Shown here: one piece after another, positions 15,681 to 23,930 of the stretch
Position numbering within the stretch: position 1 is the stretch's first letter
Layout of the letters: every line of letters begins with the position of its first letter
Source of the DNA: Flavobacterium sp.
GTDB lineage: Bacteria; Bacteroidota; Bacteroidia; Flavobacteriales; Flavobacteriaceae
Length of the DNA stretch: 32,966 bases
Assembly: GCA_014378065.1 (NCBI GenBank)
Contig: JACMOK010000002.1
Coordinates: forward strand, 1-32,966
Direction of reading: 5' to 3'
Notes under the pieces: generated by a model
Told to the model about the DNA's origin: nothing
The model's input: only the letters and a program-made list of their open reading frames with translations
Databases searched by the model: none
Translations under genes and position numbers: made by a program

Positions 15681-17213
15681 TTATTTTATGATTTTTGGAC
15701 GTTTTAAAATTCGGTTAAGGGTTTCTTTTTCGTTGTGGTAAATAAAATACAAAAATACGAGCAATAACGGAATTCCGACCATATAATTTTCGCGAAAATA
15801 ATAAAAAGACAGGGTAGAAAACGCGATTGATACGCCTAGGTAGCTTGCGATTTTTTTGATGTCATAAGGGATGGGATAGTATTTGTTTCCCAAAACATAC
15901 GAAATTACCATCATGGTTCCGTAGGCTGCAATGGTGGCGATGGCAGAGCCGTAATAGCTTAGCGTAGGGATCAGCAGAAAGTTAAGCGCAAGGGTCACTG
16001 CGGCGCCCACAATGGAGATGTAAGCGCCAATATGGGTTTTGTCTATAAGCTTGTACCAAACGGAAAGATTGGTGTAAATACCGAGGAAAAAATTGGCTAA
16101 AATAATCAGTGGGACGACTTTCATCGCTTCCCAATAAGAAGGATCTCGGATCATCAGGTATTTAAACACATCGGCAAAGACAATAACTGCCAGCAGAATG
16201 AACGATCCGAAGATGACAAAATATTTGGTGATGGTGGCGTAGGTCTGCGGTGCATTTTCACTGGAGGCATGGCTGAAAAAAAACGGCTCAATGCCTAACG
16301 TATACGCTGTGCGGTAAAGTACCATAAACAAACCCAATTTGTAACAGGCAGAATAGACGCCGACTTGGGCATCGGCGATGTCGGCGGGCAAGAGTTTACC
16401 CAGAAGAATTTTGTCGAACTGTTCGTTGATGGCAAAGGCGATTCCGGCAACCATAATGGGAAGTCCGTACTGCATCATTCGTTTCCAAAGCGAGAAATCA
16501 AGGTGCCACCTTACTTTAAAATAAGTAGGCGAAAGGGCTATGAATGTTAATAAACTGGCGATAATATTTGAAATAAAAATATACCCAATCTGAAAATCCT
16601 CAACATAAATAGTATTTAAAAAAGTATGGGGATGGGCTACAGCAATTTTGGGTAAATACAGCAAAAAGAAAATATTGAACGATAGGTTTACAAAGACATT
16701 TCCGATTTTAACGACAGCGTAGGTCATCGGCTTTTGATGGGCTCTTAATATTGAGAAAGGTACAATTACCAATGCGTCTAAGACTAAAATCCAAATGGTA
16801 TAGGTAATGTATTGTGCGTCTATTCCGGACCAAACTGCCAAGTTGTTTCTGAACAATAGCGCCGGAATCGCAAACAAAATCGTAGACCACAGTAGTGCGA
16901 TGGTGGTGGTTTCGACGACCGCTTTCTTGTCAGCTTCTTTGTTATAAAATCGAAAGAAAGCGGTTTCCATGCCATACGCCAAAATCACATTAAAAAAAAT
17001 CATGTAGGCGAAAATGATGGTTACTTTACCATAGGCGGCTTTGGGAAGTAAATCAGTATAAAGCGGCACCAGCAAAAAGCTAAACATTCGCGGCAATACG
17101 GTTGCCAAGCCGTAAATAGCGGTTTGTTTGAAAAGATTTTTATATAAACTCAAGGTGTTTTCTTTAGGTAAGCGAGGAACAAAAATAGGAATTTCTTTGG
17201 TTCTATCATCCAT
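15681..17213 (-). CDS. Polysaccharide flippase (Wzx/MOP superfamily)
   Basis: This 510-residue integral membrane protein has about 12-14 hydrophobic helices spread evenly over its length and the N-terminal pattern KNLFKQTAIYGLATVLPRMFSFLLVPLYT, typical of the oligosaccharide flippases in the MOP superfamily. Such proteins carry lipid-linked oligosaccharide units from the inner to the outer leaflet of the cytoplasmic membrane. The neighbouring sugar nucleotidyltransferase supports a surface-glycan role. The N-terminal 20 residues before LSLYKNLFKQ are polar and unlike the family, so an alternative TTG start at about codon 22 is possible; I kept the ATG. Its stop is directly next to the AGCGGGA hairpin of the intergenic element. 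Confidence 0.9.
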   Translation of the reverse strand: MDDRTKEIPIFVPRLPKENTLSLYKNLFKQTAIYGLATVLPRMFSFLLVPLYTDLLPKAAYGKVTIIFAYMIFFNVILAYGMETAFFRFYNKEADKKAVVETTTIALLWSTILFAIPALLFRNNLAVWSGIDAQYITYTIWILVLDALVIVPFSILRAHQKPMTYAVVKIGNVFVNLSFNIFFLLYLPKIAVAHPHTFLNTIYVEDFQIGYIFISNIIASLLTFIALSPTYFKVRWHLDFSLWKRMMQYGLPIMVAGIAFAINEQFDKILLGKLLPADIADAQVGVYSACYKLGLFMVLYRTAYTLGIEPFFFSHASSENAPQTYATITKYFVIFGSFILLAVIVFADVFKYLMIRDPSYWEAMKVVPLIILANFFLGIYTNLSVWYKLIDKTHIGAYISIVGAAVTLALNFLLIPTLSYYGSAIATIAAYGTMMVISYVLGNKYYPIPYDIKKIASYLGVSIAFSTLSFYYFRENYMVGIPLLLVFLYFIYHNEKETLNRILKRPKIIK

Positions 17214-17253
17214 TTGGTGGCTGCAATACCTTTGTGTTATTTGGTTTACCGTC

Positions 17254-17700
17254 TTACATCAAACCTTCGCTGTTTAAAATTTTAACAAAATGAAATCCTT
17301 TCGGGCCATATCCTTGATTGTAATAAAACCGGTGGGCTGTAAAATTGGTGGTAAATGCATCCAACACGACATTCGTGCAGCCAAGATCTATTGCTTTTTG
17401 CTGTACAAAATCGGTAAGCCGCTTTCCAATTCCTTTGCGGCGGTGGTCGGGATGGACAATAAAATTATCAATTTCCAGGTATTTGCCCGACCATAATTTT
17501 GTACCATACCAACAACCTGTAATTCCAAGACAGGTGTCGTTTTCGAACACGGCAATCTGAGAGTAATTTTTAGGAATCATCTCGATTAGATAAGACTTAT
17601 ATTTCTCTATTGTGAGCTTTGGATACAGGCATTGCATTACTTCAATTTGAGCAAGCATTTCTGGAAGTGTATTGATTTCTATGGTTTGATGTAAGGACAT
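17254..17700 (-). CDS. GNAT-family N-acetyltransferase
   Basis: The 148-residue protein carries the GNAT acetyl-CoA-binding motif in VHPDHRRKGIGKRL (residues 82-95; the R-R-K-G-I-G core at 87-92), preceded by the strand LEIDNFI and followed by the C-terminal motif B region DAFTTNFTAHRFYYNQGY. Such enzymes move an acetyl group from acetyl-CoA to an amine, which may be a small molecule, an antibiotic or a protein N terminus. The substrate is not readable. It begins just downstream of the atp operon terminator and leads the long minus-strand run, with a 40-nt gap to the flippase. I find no TAnnTTTG box in front, so its promoter is unclear. Confidence 0.87.
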   Translation of the reverse strand: MSLHQTIEINTLPEMLAQIEVMQCLYPKLTIEKYKSYLIEMIPKNYSQIAVFENDTCLGITGCWYGTKLWSGKYLEIDNFIVHPDHRRKGIGKRLTDFVQQKAIDLGCTNVVLDAFTTNFTAHRFYYNQGYGPKGFHFVKILNSEGLM

Positions 17701-17732
17701 TGTAACGATTTTAGCTTATAAAATTACTAAAT

Positions 17733-17756
17733 AAAAAAAGCCGACAACTGTCGGCT
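17733..17756 (-). terminator. Terminator of the ATP synthase operon
   Basis: The perfect inverted repeat AGCCGACA (17739-17746) / TGTCGGCT (17749-17756), with two bases between, is followed on the minus strand by seven T (plus-strand A run 17733-17739). It lies 24 nt after the atpG stop and before the GNAT gene. Confidence 0.92.
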
Positions 17757-17780
17757 CTTATAAATATTATCTGCTTTTTT

Positions 17781-18644
17781 CTACCCATTCAACGCTTCAG
17801 CTCCACCAACAATTTCTAAGATTTCGTTGGTAATGGCTGCCTGACGGGCCTTGTTATACGTTAACTTGAGTTGGTCGCGCAATTCGGTAGCATTGTCGGT
17901 CGCTTTGTGCATTGCAGTCATCCGGGCGCCATGCTCTGAAGCATAAGAATCGCGAATGGCTTTGTACAACTGTGTTTTTAATGATTTTGGAATTAAGGTC
18001 AGTAAAATCTCATCCTTTGAAGGTTCAAAAATATAATCTCCGGTGGAACTAGGAATATCGGACATTATCGGTGACAGAGGTAAAAACTGCTCTGCTTGTA
18101 CAATTTGGGTAGCGGCATTTTTAAACTGGTTGTAAACCAAAACAATTTTATCATACTTGCCGCTAACAAAAAGCTGGATCAGCTCCTCTGCAATTTCTGC
18201 TACACTATCAAAAGTCAGGTTGTCAAATACCCCATTGTTATTCAAAATAACCGTGTTGGCTTTACGAATGGCATCGTTTCCTTTTTTGCCGATGGTAATA
18301 AAATCTACTTGTTTTCCGGCATAATCCTTTTCGGTAAGCCGTCGGGTTTCTTTGATTACGTTAGAATTAAAAGCACCGCTAAGTCCTCTATTGGAGGTAA
18401 TAGCCACAAGCAATACACTCTTTACTTCGCGCTGGGTTGTAAATTCACCACCGGCGTCTCCGTCAAGACTAGCAGACAGGTTTTGTAACAATTCCGTTAG
18501 TTTTTCGGCATAAGGTCGCATCGCTGTAATGGCATCTTGTGCTTTTTTAAGCTTTGCAGCAGAAACCATTTTCATCGCCGAAGTAATTTGCATCGTCGAC
18601 GAAACGGAAGTAATTCTATTACGGATTTCCTTTAAATTTGCCAT
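17781..18644 (-). CDS. atpG: ATP synthase F1 subunit gamma
   Basis: The gamma subunit is the central rotating shaft of F1, joining the c-ring to the alpha3beta3 head. The 287-residue product starts with the canonical N-terminal helix MANLKEIRNRITSVSSTMQITSAMKMVSAAKLKKAQ and ends with the conserved C-terminal helix RQAAITNEILEIVGGAEALNG. Both helices form the coiled coil in the head. The middle part has the Rossmann-like domain (VLLVAITSNRGLSGAFN). It is the last gene of the operon. An 83-nt gap to atpA contains possible nested hairpins. A strong terminator follows. Confidence 0.98.
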   Translation of the reverse strand: MANLKEIRNRITSVSSTMQITSAMKMVSAAKLKKAQDAITAMRPYAEKLTELLQNLSASLDGDAGGEFTTQREVKSVLLVAITSNRGLSGAFNSNVIKETRRLTEKDYAGKQVDFITIGKKGNDAIRKANTVILNNNGVFDNLTFDSVAEIAEELIQLFVSGKYDKIVLVYNQFKNAATQIVQAEQFLPLSPIMSDIPSSTGDYIFEPSKDEILLTLIPKSLKTQLYKAIRDSYASEHGARMTAMHKATDNATELRDQLKLTYNKARQAAITNEILEIVGGAEALNG

Positions 18645-18653
18645 CTTTATGAG

Positions 18654-18723
18654 GTGTTGGTTGATAGTTAAGGGTTGACGGATTGGCTTTTATGCCAAGA
18701 ATTACCAACACAAAACTGTCAAC
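18654..18723 (-). other. Possible RNA structure between atpA and atpG
   Basis: In the 83-nt gap, an outer pair GTGTTGG/CCAACAC (18654-18660 with 18705-18711) encloses an inner pair TTGGC/GCCAA (18683-18687 with 18694-18698). A competing pair GTTGAC/GTCAAC (18674-18679 with 18718-18723) overlaps the loop. The two folds exclude each other in part. No T run follows, so this is not a terminator. Confidence 0.3.
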
Positions 18724-18727
18724 TAAT

Positions 18728-20305
18728 TTAGTTGTATTTTGCTGAAATTTCTTTAGCGGCGTTTTCGATCACGTCAGTAATGTTGTCATCCAATTTTCCG
18801 GATTTTAATGCATCCAATGTGTCTCTGTGTTTGTTGTTTAAGTATTCTAAAAAGTCTTTTTCAAATTCCTTCACTTTATTAACAGGCACGTTTCTTAATA
18901 AATTCTTAGATCCTGCATAGATAATCGCCACTTGGTTTTCAACCGTGTACGGATCATTCAAACCTTGCTTTAATATCTCCACGTTCCTTCTTCCTTTTTC
19001 AATCACATTTAAAGTAACGGCATCCAAATCAGAACCAAATTTTGCAAATGCTTCCAATTCGCGGAATTGTGCTTGGTCTAATTTTAAAGTACCGGCCACT
19101 TTTTTCATTGATTTGATCTGTGCATTACCACCCACACGAGATACTGAAATCCCTACGTTGATCGCCGGACGAACACCCGAATTAAACAAATCGCCATCCA
19201 AGAAAATCTGACCATCGGTGATTGAAATGACATTGGTCGGGATATAAGCCGAAACGTCACCCGCTTGTGTTTCTATAATTGGCAACGCGGTTAGAGAACC
19301 ACCGCCTTTTACTATCGATTTTAAAGAATCCGGTAAGTCGTTCATGTTCTTGGCGATTTCATCATTGGCGATTACTTTACAAGCTCTTTCCAATAATCTG
19401 GAGTGCAAGTAGAAAACGTCGCCTGGATAAGCTTCACGTCCAGGTGGCCTTCTCAACAAAAGAGATACTTCTCGATACGCGACTGCTTGTTTGGATAAAT
19501 CATCATATACAATCAAAGCCGGACGGCCTGAATCTCTAAAATATTCGCCGATAGCAGCGCCCGCAAACGGCGCATAGACTTGCATTGGAGCCGGATCAGA
19601 AGCATTTGCAGCCACAATAACAGTATAAGCCATAGCGCCTTTTTCTTCTAACATATTTGCAATTCCCGCAACCGTCGATGCTTTTTGACCGATGGCTACA
19701 TAAATACAAAATACTGGTTTTCCAGCATCATAAAATTCTTTCTGATTTAGGATCGTGTCAAGACATACTGTAGACTTACCTGTTTGACGGTCACCAATAA
19801 CCAGTTCCCGTTGCCCTCGGCCTACCGGAATCATTGCGTCTACTGCTTTTACGCCGGTTTGCAAAGGTTCTGTTACTGGCTGACGAAAGATTACTCCCGG
19901 CGCTTTTCTTTCTAGAGGCATTTCATATAAATCGCCACCGATTGGACCTTTCCCATCAATAGGAAAACCAAGGGTATTTACGACACGTCCTACCATTTGC
20001 TCCCCTGCTTTCAGGGAGGCGATGCGCTGGGTTCTTTTGGCAGTTGACCCTTCTTTGATGCCGGTTGATGGCCCTAAAAGCACTACTCCTACATTGTCTT
20101 CTTCAAGATTCAAAACAATCCCTTCGAGACCATTGTCAAACTCTACCAATTCTCCATATTGCACATTAGAAAGTCCGTAAACACGGGCAATTCCATCACC
20201 AACTTGAAGTACTGAACCTACCTCTTCCAAAGTAGCTCCCGATTCAAAATTCTCTACTTGCTTTTTTAATATCGCTGAAATTTCAGCAGGTTTGATATCC
20301 GCCAT
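18728..20305 (-). CDS. atpA: ATP synthase F1 subunit alpha
   Basis: The alpha subunit forms the non-catalytic nucleotide sites of the F1 head and supplies an arginine to the catalytic sites of beta. The 525-residue product has the N-terminal beta barrel, the Walker A motif GDRQTGKST (171-179), the [21 protein letters not shown] segment, and [11 protein letters not shown], which contains the conserved arginine finger. The QTGKST form, rather than the beta-type GAGVGKT, identifies it as alpha. The start [10 protein letters not shown] lies 16 nt after the atpH stop. The partner gene atpD (beta) is not in the window. Confidence 0.99.
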   Translation of the reverse strand: MADIKPAEISAILKKQVENFESGATLEEVGSVLQVGDGIARVYGLSNVQYGELVEFDNGLEGIVLNLEEDNVGVVLLGPSTGIKEGSTAKRTQRIASLKAGEQMVGRVVNTLGFPIDGKGPIGGDLYEMPLERKAPGVIFRQPVTEPLQTGVKAVDAMIPVGRGQRELVIGDRQTGKSTVCLDTILNQKEFYDAGKPVFCIYVAIGQKASTVAGIANMLEEKGAMAYTVIVAANASDPAPMQVYAPFAGAAIGEYFRDSGRPALIVYDDLSKQAVAYREVSLLLRRPPGREAYPGDVFYLHSRLLERACKVIANDEIAKNMNDLPDSLKSIVKGGGSLTALPIIETQAGDVSAYIPTNVISITDGQIFLDGDLFNSGVRPAINVGISVSRVGGNAQIKSMKKVAGTLKLDQAQFRELEAFAKFGSDLDAVTLNVIEKGRRNVEILKQGLNDPYTVENQVAIIYAGSKNLLRNVPVNKVKEFEKDFLEYLNNKHRDTLDALKSGKLDDNITDVIENAAKEISAKYN

Positions 20306-20321
20306 AATTATTTATAAATAA

Positions 20322-20855
20322 CTAGTTACTTAATTCTCTTTTTAACACTTGCAATTTGTTGGCTATTGAAGCATTGTACTGCTGGTCGCCTATTCTTAAA
20401 ATAAATCCGCCAATGATGGCCGGATCTACGATGTTTTTAATATTGACTTTTTTATTGGAAAGGGTTAATATTTTTGTCAACACCTTGGCCTCTAATTCTT
20501 TTGTCATCGGAAAAGCGGTAGTAACCGTAGCGGTTTCCATGCCATTCATTTCCTCAAACAACTGGTTGTATGCTGTTGCAATGGCACCCAGAATTTCAAA
20601 TCTTTTATTTTCGAATAGTAAATGAAAAAGACTTTTTGTTACACTATTGACACTTGCAAAAACTTCTAAAAGCGCCTTTTCTTTCACCTCTACATTAATA
20701 GTAGGGTTCTGAATAAATGTACTCAACTCAGAATTTTCGTTGATTGCTGAAGCAACTAATGTCATGTCATTGCTTACCGGTGTTGACACGCCTTTGTCGT
20801 GTGCGATGTCAAGAATGGCTCTTGCGTAACGAACTGCTGCTCTTGTGCTTGCCAT
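20322..20855 (-). CDS. atpH: ATP synthase subunit delta (OSCP)
   Basis: Delta is the peripheral-stalk subunit that sits on top of F1 and holds the b dimer to the alpha subunits. The 177-residue product has the family N-terminal helical domain starting with TRAAVRYARAILDIA and the C-terminal end VDPAIIGGFILRIGDQQYNASIANKLQVLKREL, whose GGFxLRIGD pattern is diagnostic. Its ATG begins one nucleotide after the atpF stop, which suggests translational coupling and matched production of the two stalk proteins. Length is normal for the family. Confidence 0.97.
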   Translation of the reverse strand: MASTRAAVRYARAILDIAHDKGVSTPVSNDMTLVASAINENSELSTFIQNPTINVEVKEKALLEVFASVNSVTKSLFHLLFENKRFEILGAIATAYNQLFEEMNGMETATVTTAFPMTKELEAKVLTKILTLSNKKVNIKNIVDPAIIGGFILRIGDQQYNASIANKLQVLKRELSN

Positions 20856-20856
20856 A

Positions 20857-21357
20857 TTAGTTTAATTTAGTGTCACCTAACATTTTCTCCACCAATTTTA
20901 TTTGGGCGTCTTTGTTAGACAATTCATCTTTTAGTAATTTTTCAGCGATTTCTAGCGATAAAGTAGAAACTTGCAATTTTAATTCTGCCATGGCAGCATT
21001 TTTTTCGCTTTCTATGGCCGCTTTGGCTTGTTCGATCATTTTCTGACCTTGCGCTTGTGCTTCGTTTTTAGAATCGGCGATCATTTTCTCTTTTATTTCA
21101 CGTGCCTCTTTCATCATGGTATCGCGCTCCATTCTGGCTTCCTGCAAAATACGCTGGTTGTCGGACTGGAGGTTCTGCATTTCTTTTCTGGCGTTTTCTG
21201 CAGAAAGAAGTGCCGTTTTAATGCCTTCTTCTCGCTCATTAACCGCATCTAAAATCGGTTTCCAAGCAAATTTTTTCAATAAAAAAATCAATCCTACAAA
21301 AATCAACAACTGCCAGAAGAACAATCCGAACGAAAAATCATTTACCAACTTTTCCAT
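20857..21357 (-). CDS. atpF: ATP synthase F0 subunit b
   Basis: Subunit b is the membrane-anchored stator arm. The 166-residue product has one N-terminal membrane helix (about residues 8-27, FSFGLFFWQLLIFVGLIFLL) followed by KKFAWKPI and a long charged, alanine-rich helix that would dimerise as a coiled coil (EENAR-type heptads through to about residue 140). The C-terminal end contacts delta. The gene is separated from atpE by 84 nt that contain a strong hairpin, and nearly touches atpH (one base). Confidence 0.97.
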   Translation of the reverse strand: MEKLVNDFSFGLFFWQLLIFVGLIFLLKKFAWKPILDAVNEREEGIKTALLSAENARKEMQNLQSDNQRILQEARMERDTMMKEAREIKEKMIADSKNEAQAQGQKMIEQAKAAIESEKNAAMAELKLQVSTLSLEIAEKLLKDELSNKDAQIKLVEKMLGDTKLN

Positions 21358-21396
21358 AATATCTTTTTAATTATAGTGTATTCATTTTAATTTAAA

Positions 21397-21429
21397 ACAA
21401 AAGCTGGAACCAACCGTCACAGCTTTTGT
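21397..21429 (-). promoter_or_regulatory. Hairpin between atpE and atpF, possible attenuator or processing site
   Basis: ACAAAAGCTG (21397-21406) and CAGCTTTTGT (21420-21429) form a perfect 10-bp stem with a 13-nt loop. On the minus strand it is followed by TTTTAAATT, a poor T run. It lies 12 nt after the atpE stop, so it could terminate part of the transcripts or protect the 3' end of an atpBE message. Confidence 0.55.
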
Positions 21430-21441
21430 CTTTTTCTTTAA

Positions 21442-21666
<225 letters not shown>

Positions 21667-21674
21667 TCAGTTTA

Positions 21675-22802
21675 TTAATGGGCTTCATCGTGGTGGTGCT
21701 CTTCTACGGCCGATCCAAAATAGAGAGCCGAAAGCATCGTGAAAATATAGGCCTGTAAGAGAGCCACCAAAATTTCAATAGTGGAAAGCGCAAAAGACAA
21801 TAAGAAAGACAAACTTCCGCCTATCCAACTTTTAAACAAAAATATTAAAGCAATTAAACTCATCAACACCACGTGACCTGCAAATATGTTTGCGTACAAA
21901 CGAATCATTAAAGAAAACGGCTTGATGATTACACCCAAAAGCTCTATGGGAGCTAAAATAATTTTCATGGGTGTCGGAACGCCTGGCATCCAGAAAATGT
22001 GACCCCAATAATTTTTGTTGGCCGTGAAATTGGTAATTAAGGCTGTGATAATGGCCAGACCTGCGGTTATCGCGATATTTCCGGTAACGTTAATTCCGAG
22101 TGGCGTTAATCCAAACATATTTAAAAACCACACAAAGAAAAATACGGTCAATAAGTAACTCATGTATTTTTTATAGTGTTTTTCACCAATATTTGGAATG
22201 GCAATTTCATCGCGTATGTACAATACAATAGGCTCAAAAAGTCTTCCAAAACCCGCCGATATTCCGCCATTTTTAGCAAACGATTTGGCCAAATTGGTAA
22301 ATAAAATAAACATTAAGAATGCCACAATCATTAACGTAAAAACACTTTTAGTGATTGAAAAATCCAGTGGCTTTGCGTTGCTCGGATGGTGTTCGTTTCC
22401 TGTTAATGTTCCCGCTGCATCGGTTTTGTATATTTTCTCGTCGTGACCTAGTTTGTAATAATTCCCATTCGACTCGGCAACCGAATGACCGTGCTCAAAT
22501 TGAGCCGAAGAAAAAATATGAACGCCATTGTCCCAGAGAATGATAGGCAATGGAAAGCCATAATGTTTTCCGGCAGCTTCATCTTCAAAAAGTGAAAATT
22601 CGTGGGCGTCTAAAACGTGGTGCTTTTTGAAAGCGTCAATTTTAGATTTTAAATCGGTAGGCTCCGCATGTGTTTCCTGTGAAACTTCGGCTGCTGTATT
22701 AAGTTTAATTGTATCCTGAAGCGTATTGGCAAGACCAAAAATCGGCAGGCAAGCGACTAAAGTGGCTATTATAAAATGGAGTGATTTATTCGAAAGCACC
22801 AT
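21675..22802 (-). CDS. atpB: ATP synthase F0 subunit a with long N-terminal extension
   Basis: Subunit a forms the proton half-channels beside the c-ring. The C-terminal 220 residues have the standard membrane helices, with the essential arginine at Arg301 in SLMIRLYANIFAGH (298-310). About 150 residues precede the first conserved membrane helix: a signal-peptide-like start (1-26, with LACLPIFGLANT-type cut near 25) and a soluble region rich in His (for example KKHHVLDAHE at 59-68, FEHGHS at 102-107). The tail EEHHHDEAH is also His-rich. E. coli AtpB, of about 270 residues, lacks such a domain. The extension is known in Bacteroidota subunit a, but its role is unclear to me. The signal peptide places it in the periplasm. 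A good promoter lies upstream, so this gene heads the atpBEFHAG unit. Confidence 0.96.
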   Translation of the reverse strand: MVLSNKSLHFIIATLVACLPIFGLANTLQDTIKLNTAAEVSQETHAEPTDLKSKIDAFKKHHVLDAHEFSLFEDEAAGKHYGFPLPIILWDNGVHIFSSAQFEHGHSVAESNGNYYKLGHDEKIYKTDAAGTLTGNEHHPSNAKPLDFSITKSVFTLMIVAFLMFILFTNLAKSFAKNGGISAGFGRLFEPIVLYIRDEIAIPNIGEKHYKKYMSYLLTVFFFVWFLNMFGLTPLGINVTGNIAITAGLAIITALITNFTANKNYWGHIFWMPGVPTPMKIILAPIELLGVIIKPFSLMIRLYANIFAGHVVLMSLIALIFLFKSWIGGSLSFLLSFALSTIEILVALLQAYIFTMLSALYFGSAVEEHHHDEAH

Positions 22803-22843
22803 ATCTTTTTATTGACTTAAAATTTAGTTTCTGAAATTTGGTG

Positions 22844-22872
22844 CAAAGGTACATCTTTTCTTAATATTCCAA
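22844..22872 (-). promoter_or_regulatory. Promoter of the atpBEFHAG operon
   Basis: On the minus strand TTG (22872-22870), an 18-nt spacer and TACCTTTG (22851-22844) match the Bacteroidota consensus well. The -7 element ends 41 nt before the atpB ATG. It lies in the only wide gap (117 nt) between the sprE-side genes and the ATP synthase genes. Confidence 0.75.
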
Positions 22873-22919
22873 GAACATAAAAATAATTTTTTTGAGCAGT
22901 TTATAGATTTAAAATTGAT

Positions 22920-23318
22920 TTATTGCTTATTGTTTAATAATCGTATCGTTACGACTGTTTCTATTGCTAAAAATAATGCGAAAACGATAAAAAAATTAAT
23001 TTTCTCTACGCCGTTATTTTGTAGTTTAGAAGTCAAAATGGGCAGTAAAACAACATAGGAAATAATCATTTTAAAGCAGGTTGCAAACAGAAAGCTATAG
23101 CCTACATTGTCAATGTTTTTTGATTTGATGTGTATTAAAACCAGTACAATTACAACCGAAAATCCTGAGAAAAAAAGATATAGCGTTTCTAAGGAATATA
23201 AAAAATTTGTGTATTCTGGATTGCTTTGATTAAAATAAAAAATCAGTTTATGAACTGAATATGCCAAAACTGAAATTATTAAAATTTCCAGTATTGGCCT
23301 GAAACGCTTCACATTCAT
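22920..23318 (-). CDS. Small four-helix membrane protein in AtpI position
   Basis: The 132-residue protein has four predicted membrane helices at about residues 8-28, 44-64, 72-95 and 107-127, with short loops and basic residues at the N terminus. It has no catalytic motif. It probably belongs to the DUF6168-type proteins found in Flavobacteriaceae; that name is from memory and unverified. Its gene lies between atpZ (one-base TAATG overlap) and atpB, just where other phyla have atpI, a four-helix protein that helps assemble the c-ring. A similar role is an inference from position and topology, not from sequence likeness. Confidence 0.75.
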   Translation of the reverse strand: MNVKRFRPILEILIISVLAYSVHKLIFYFNQSNPEYTNFLYSLETLYLFFSGFSVVIVLVLIHIKSKNIDNVGYSFLFATCFKMIISYVVLLPILTSKLQNNGVEKINFFIVFALFLAIETVVTIRLLNNKQ

Positions 23319-23566
23319 TATTCTTCTGAAGATTTGTTGATGTCTTTTAGCTGGCGATTGATATTATAAAACGCAAGGGCCACTCCTGCTAAAGTTAAAA
23401 TTTTAACATAGAGATGGTGCGTATTGTGGTATTTTTCATCCACCCATTTGCCGCCATAAGCAAATGCAAAAACAATGGCTCCCATTTGTATAGGAATATT
23501 GATTAGTGCAAGCCATTTATTGGACTGTTTCTTCGGGTTTTTGTTGGTCGTCATTAGAGACAGCAT
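23318..23566 (-). CDS. atpZ: AtpZ/AtpI-family small membrane protein
   Basis: This 82-residue protein has two membrane helices (about 20-40 and 51-69) around the GGKWVDEKYHNTHHLYVK loop. The sequence fits the short AtpZ/AtpI family encoded ahead of ATP synthase operons. In Bacillus, AtpZ together with AtpI has been linked to magnesium/calcium supply for the synthase. Start: ATG 23566 (MLSLMTTNKN) or ATG 23554 (MTTNKN). The latter gives an 80-nt polar N terminus typical of the family and shortens the overlap with the bactofilin gene from 50 to 38 nt. Its stop overlaps the start of the next gene by one base. Confidence 0.85.
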   Translation of the reverse strand: MLSLMTTNKNPKKQSNKWLALINIPIQMGAIVFAFAYGGKWVDEKYHNTHHLYVKILTLAGVALAFYNINRQLKDINKSSEE

Positions 23567-23930
23567 TTTTTACATTGTGTTTCATTACGCAAGTAGCGCT
23601 GAATTCTGCTCCCGGTTCTACTGATAATTTTCCGCAGATTACTTCTCCGTGAATACTGGCTTTCGATTTGATGTTTAAAACTTCCGCAACTTGTATTTTT
23701 CCGTTAAACTTTCCTTCAATGTCAGCATTTTTACAACTGATATCGCCTTTTACGCTTCCGGCCGGCCCGATGACAATTTTTCCGTTCGATTGAAAATTCC
23801 CTACCAAATCACCATCCAATCTGAAATCAGCATGCGACGAAATATTACCGGTAATAATTGTGCTCTCGACGATTCGGTTGGTTTTGCCTAAAAGATCCGT
23901 GTACGATTTTGGTTTTTTATCAAACATCAT
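23517..23930 (-). CDS. Bactofilin (polymer-forming cytoskeletal protein)
   Basis: This 137-residue protein has the bactofilin DUF583 right-handed beta-helix core at about residues 20-115: regularly spaced Gly and Ile/Val turns (STIITGNISSHADFRLDGDLVG and following), flanked by disordered polar ends. Bactofilins polymerise without nucleotide into filaments that scaffold envelope machines or shape the cell. The ATG overlaps the sprE stop by one base (TAATG), and the 3' end overlaps atpZ by up to 50 nt in another frame. There is no membrane segment. A start one codon later (second Met) is also possible. Confidence 0.92.
   Translation of the reverse strand: MMFDKKPKSYTDLLGKTNRIVESTIITGNISSHADFRLDGDLVGNFQSNGKIVIGPAGSVKGDISCKNADIEGKFNGKIQVAEVLNIKSKASIHGEVICGKLSVEPGAEFSATCVMKHNVKNAVSNDDQQKPEETVQ

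Noticed and set aside
15529..15741. Plus-strand open frame across the flippase-dut gap
   Set aside because: It runs through the structured element and into the flippase gene on the other strand. No start signal or family-like sequence is seen.
18096..18488. 130-codon plus-strand frame inside atpG
   Set aside because: It is antisense to the conserved gamma subunit and shows no coding features of its own.
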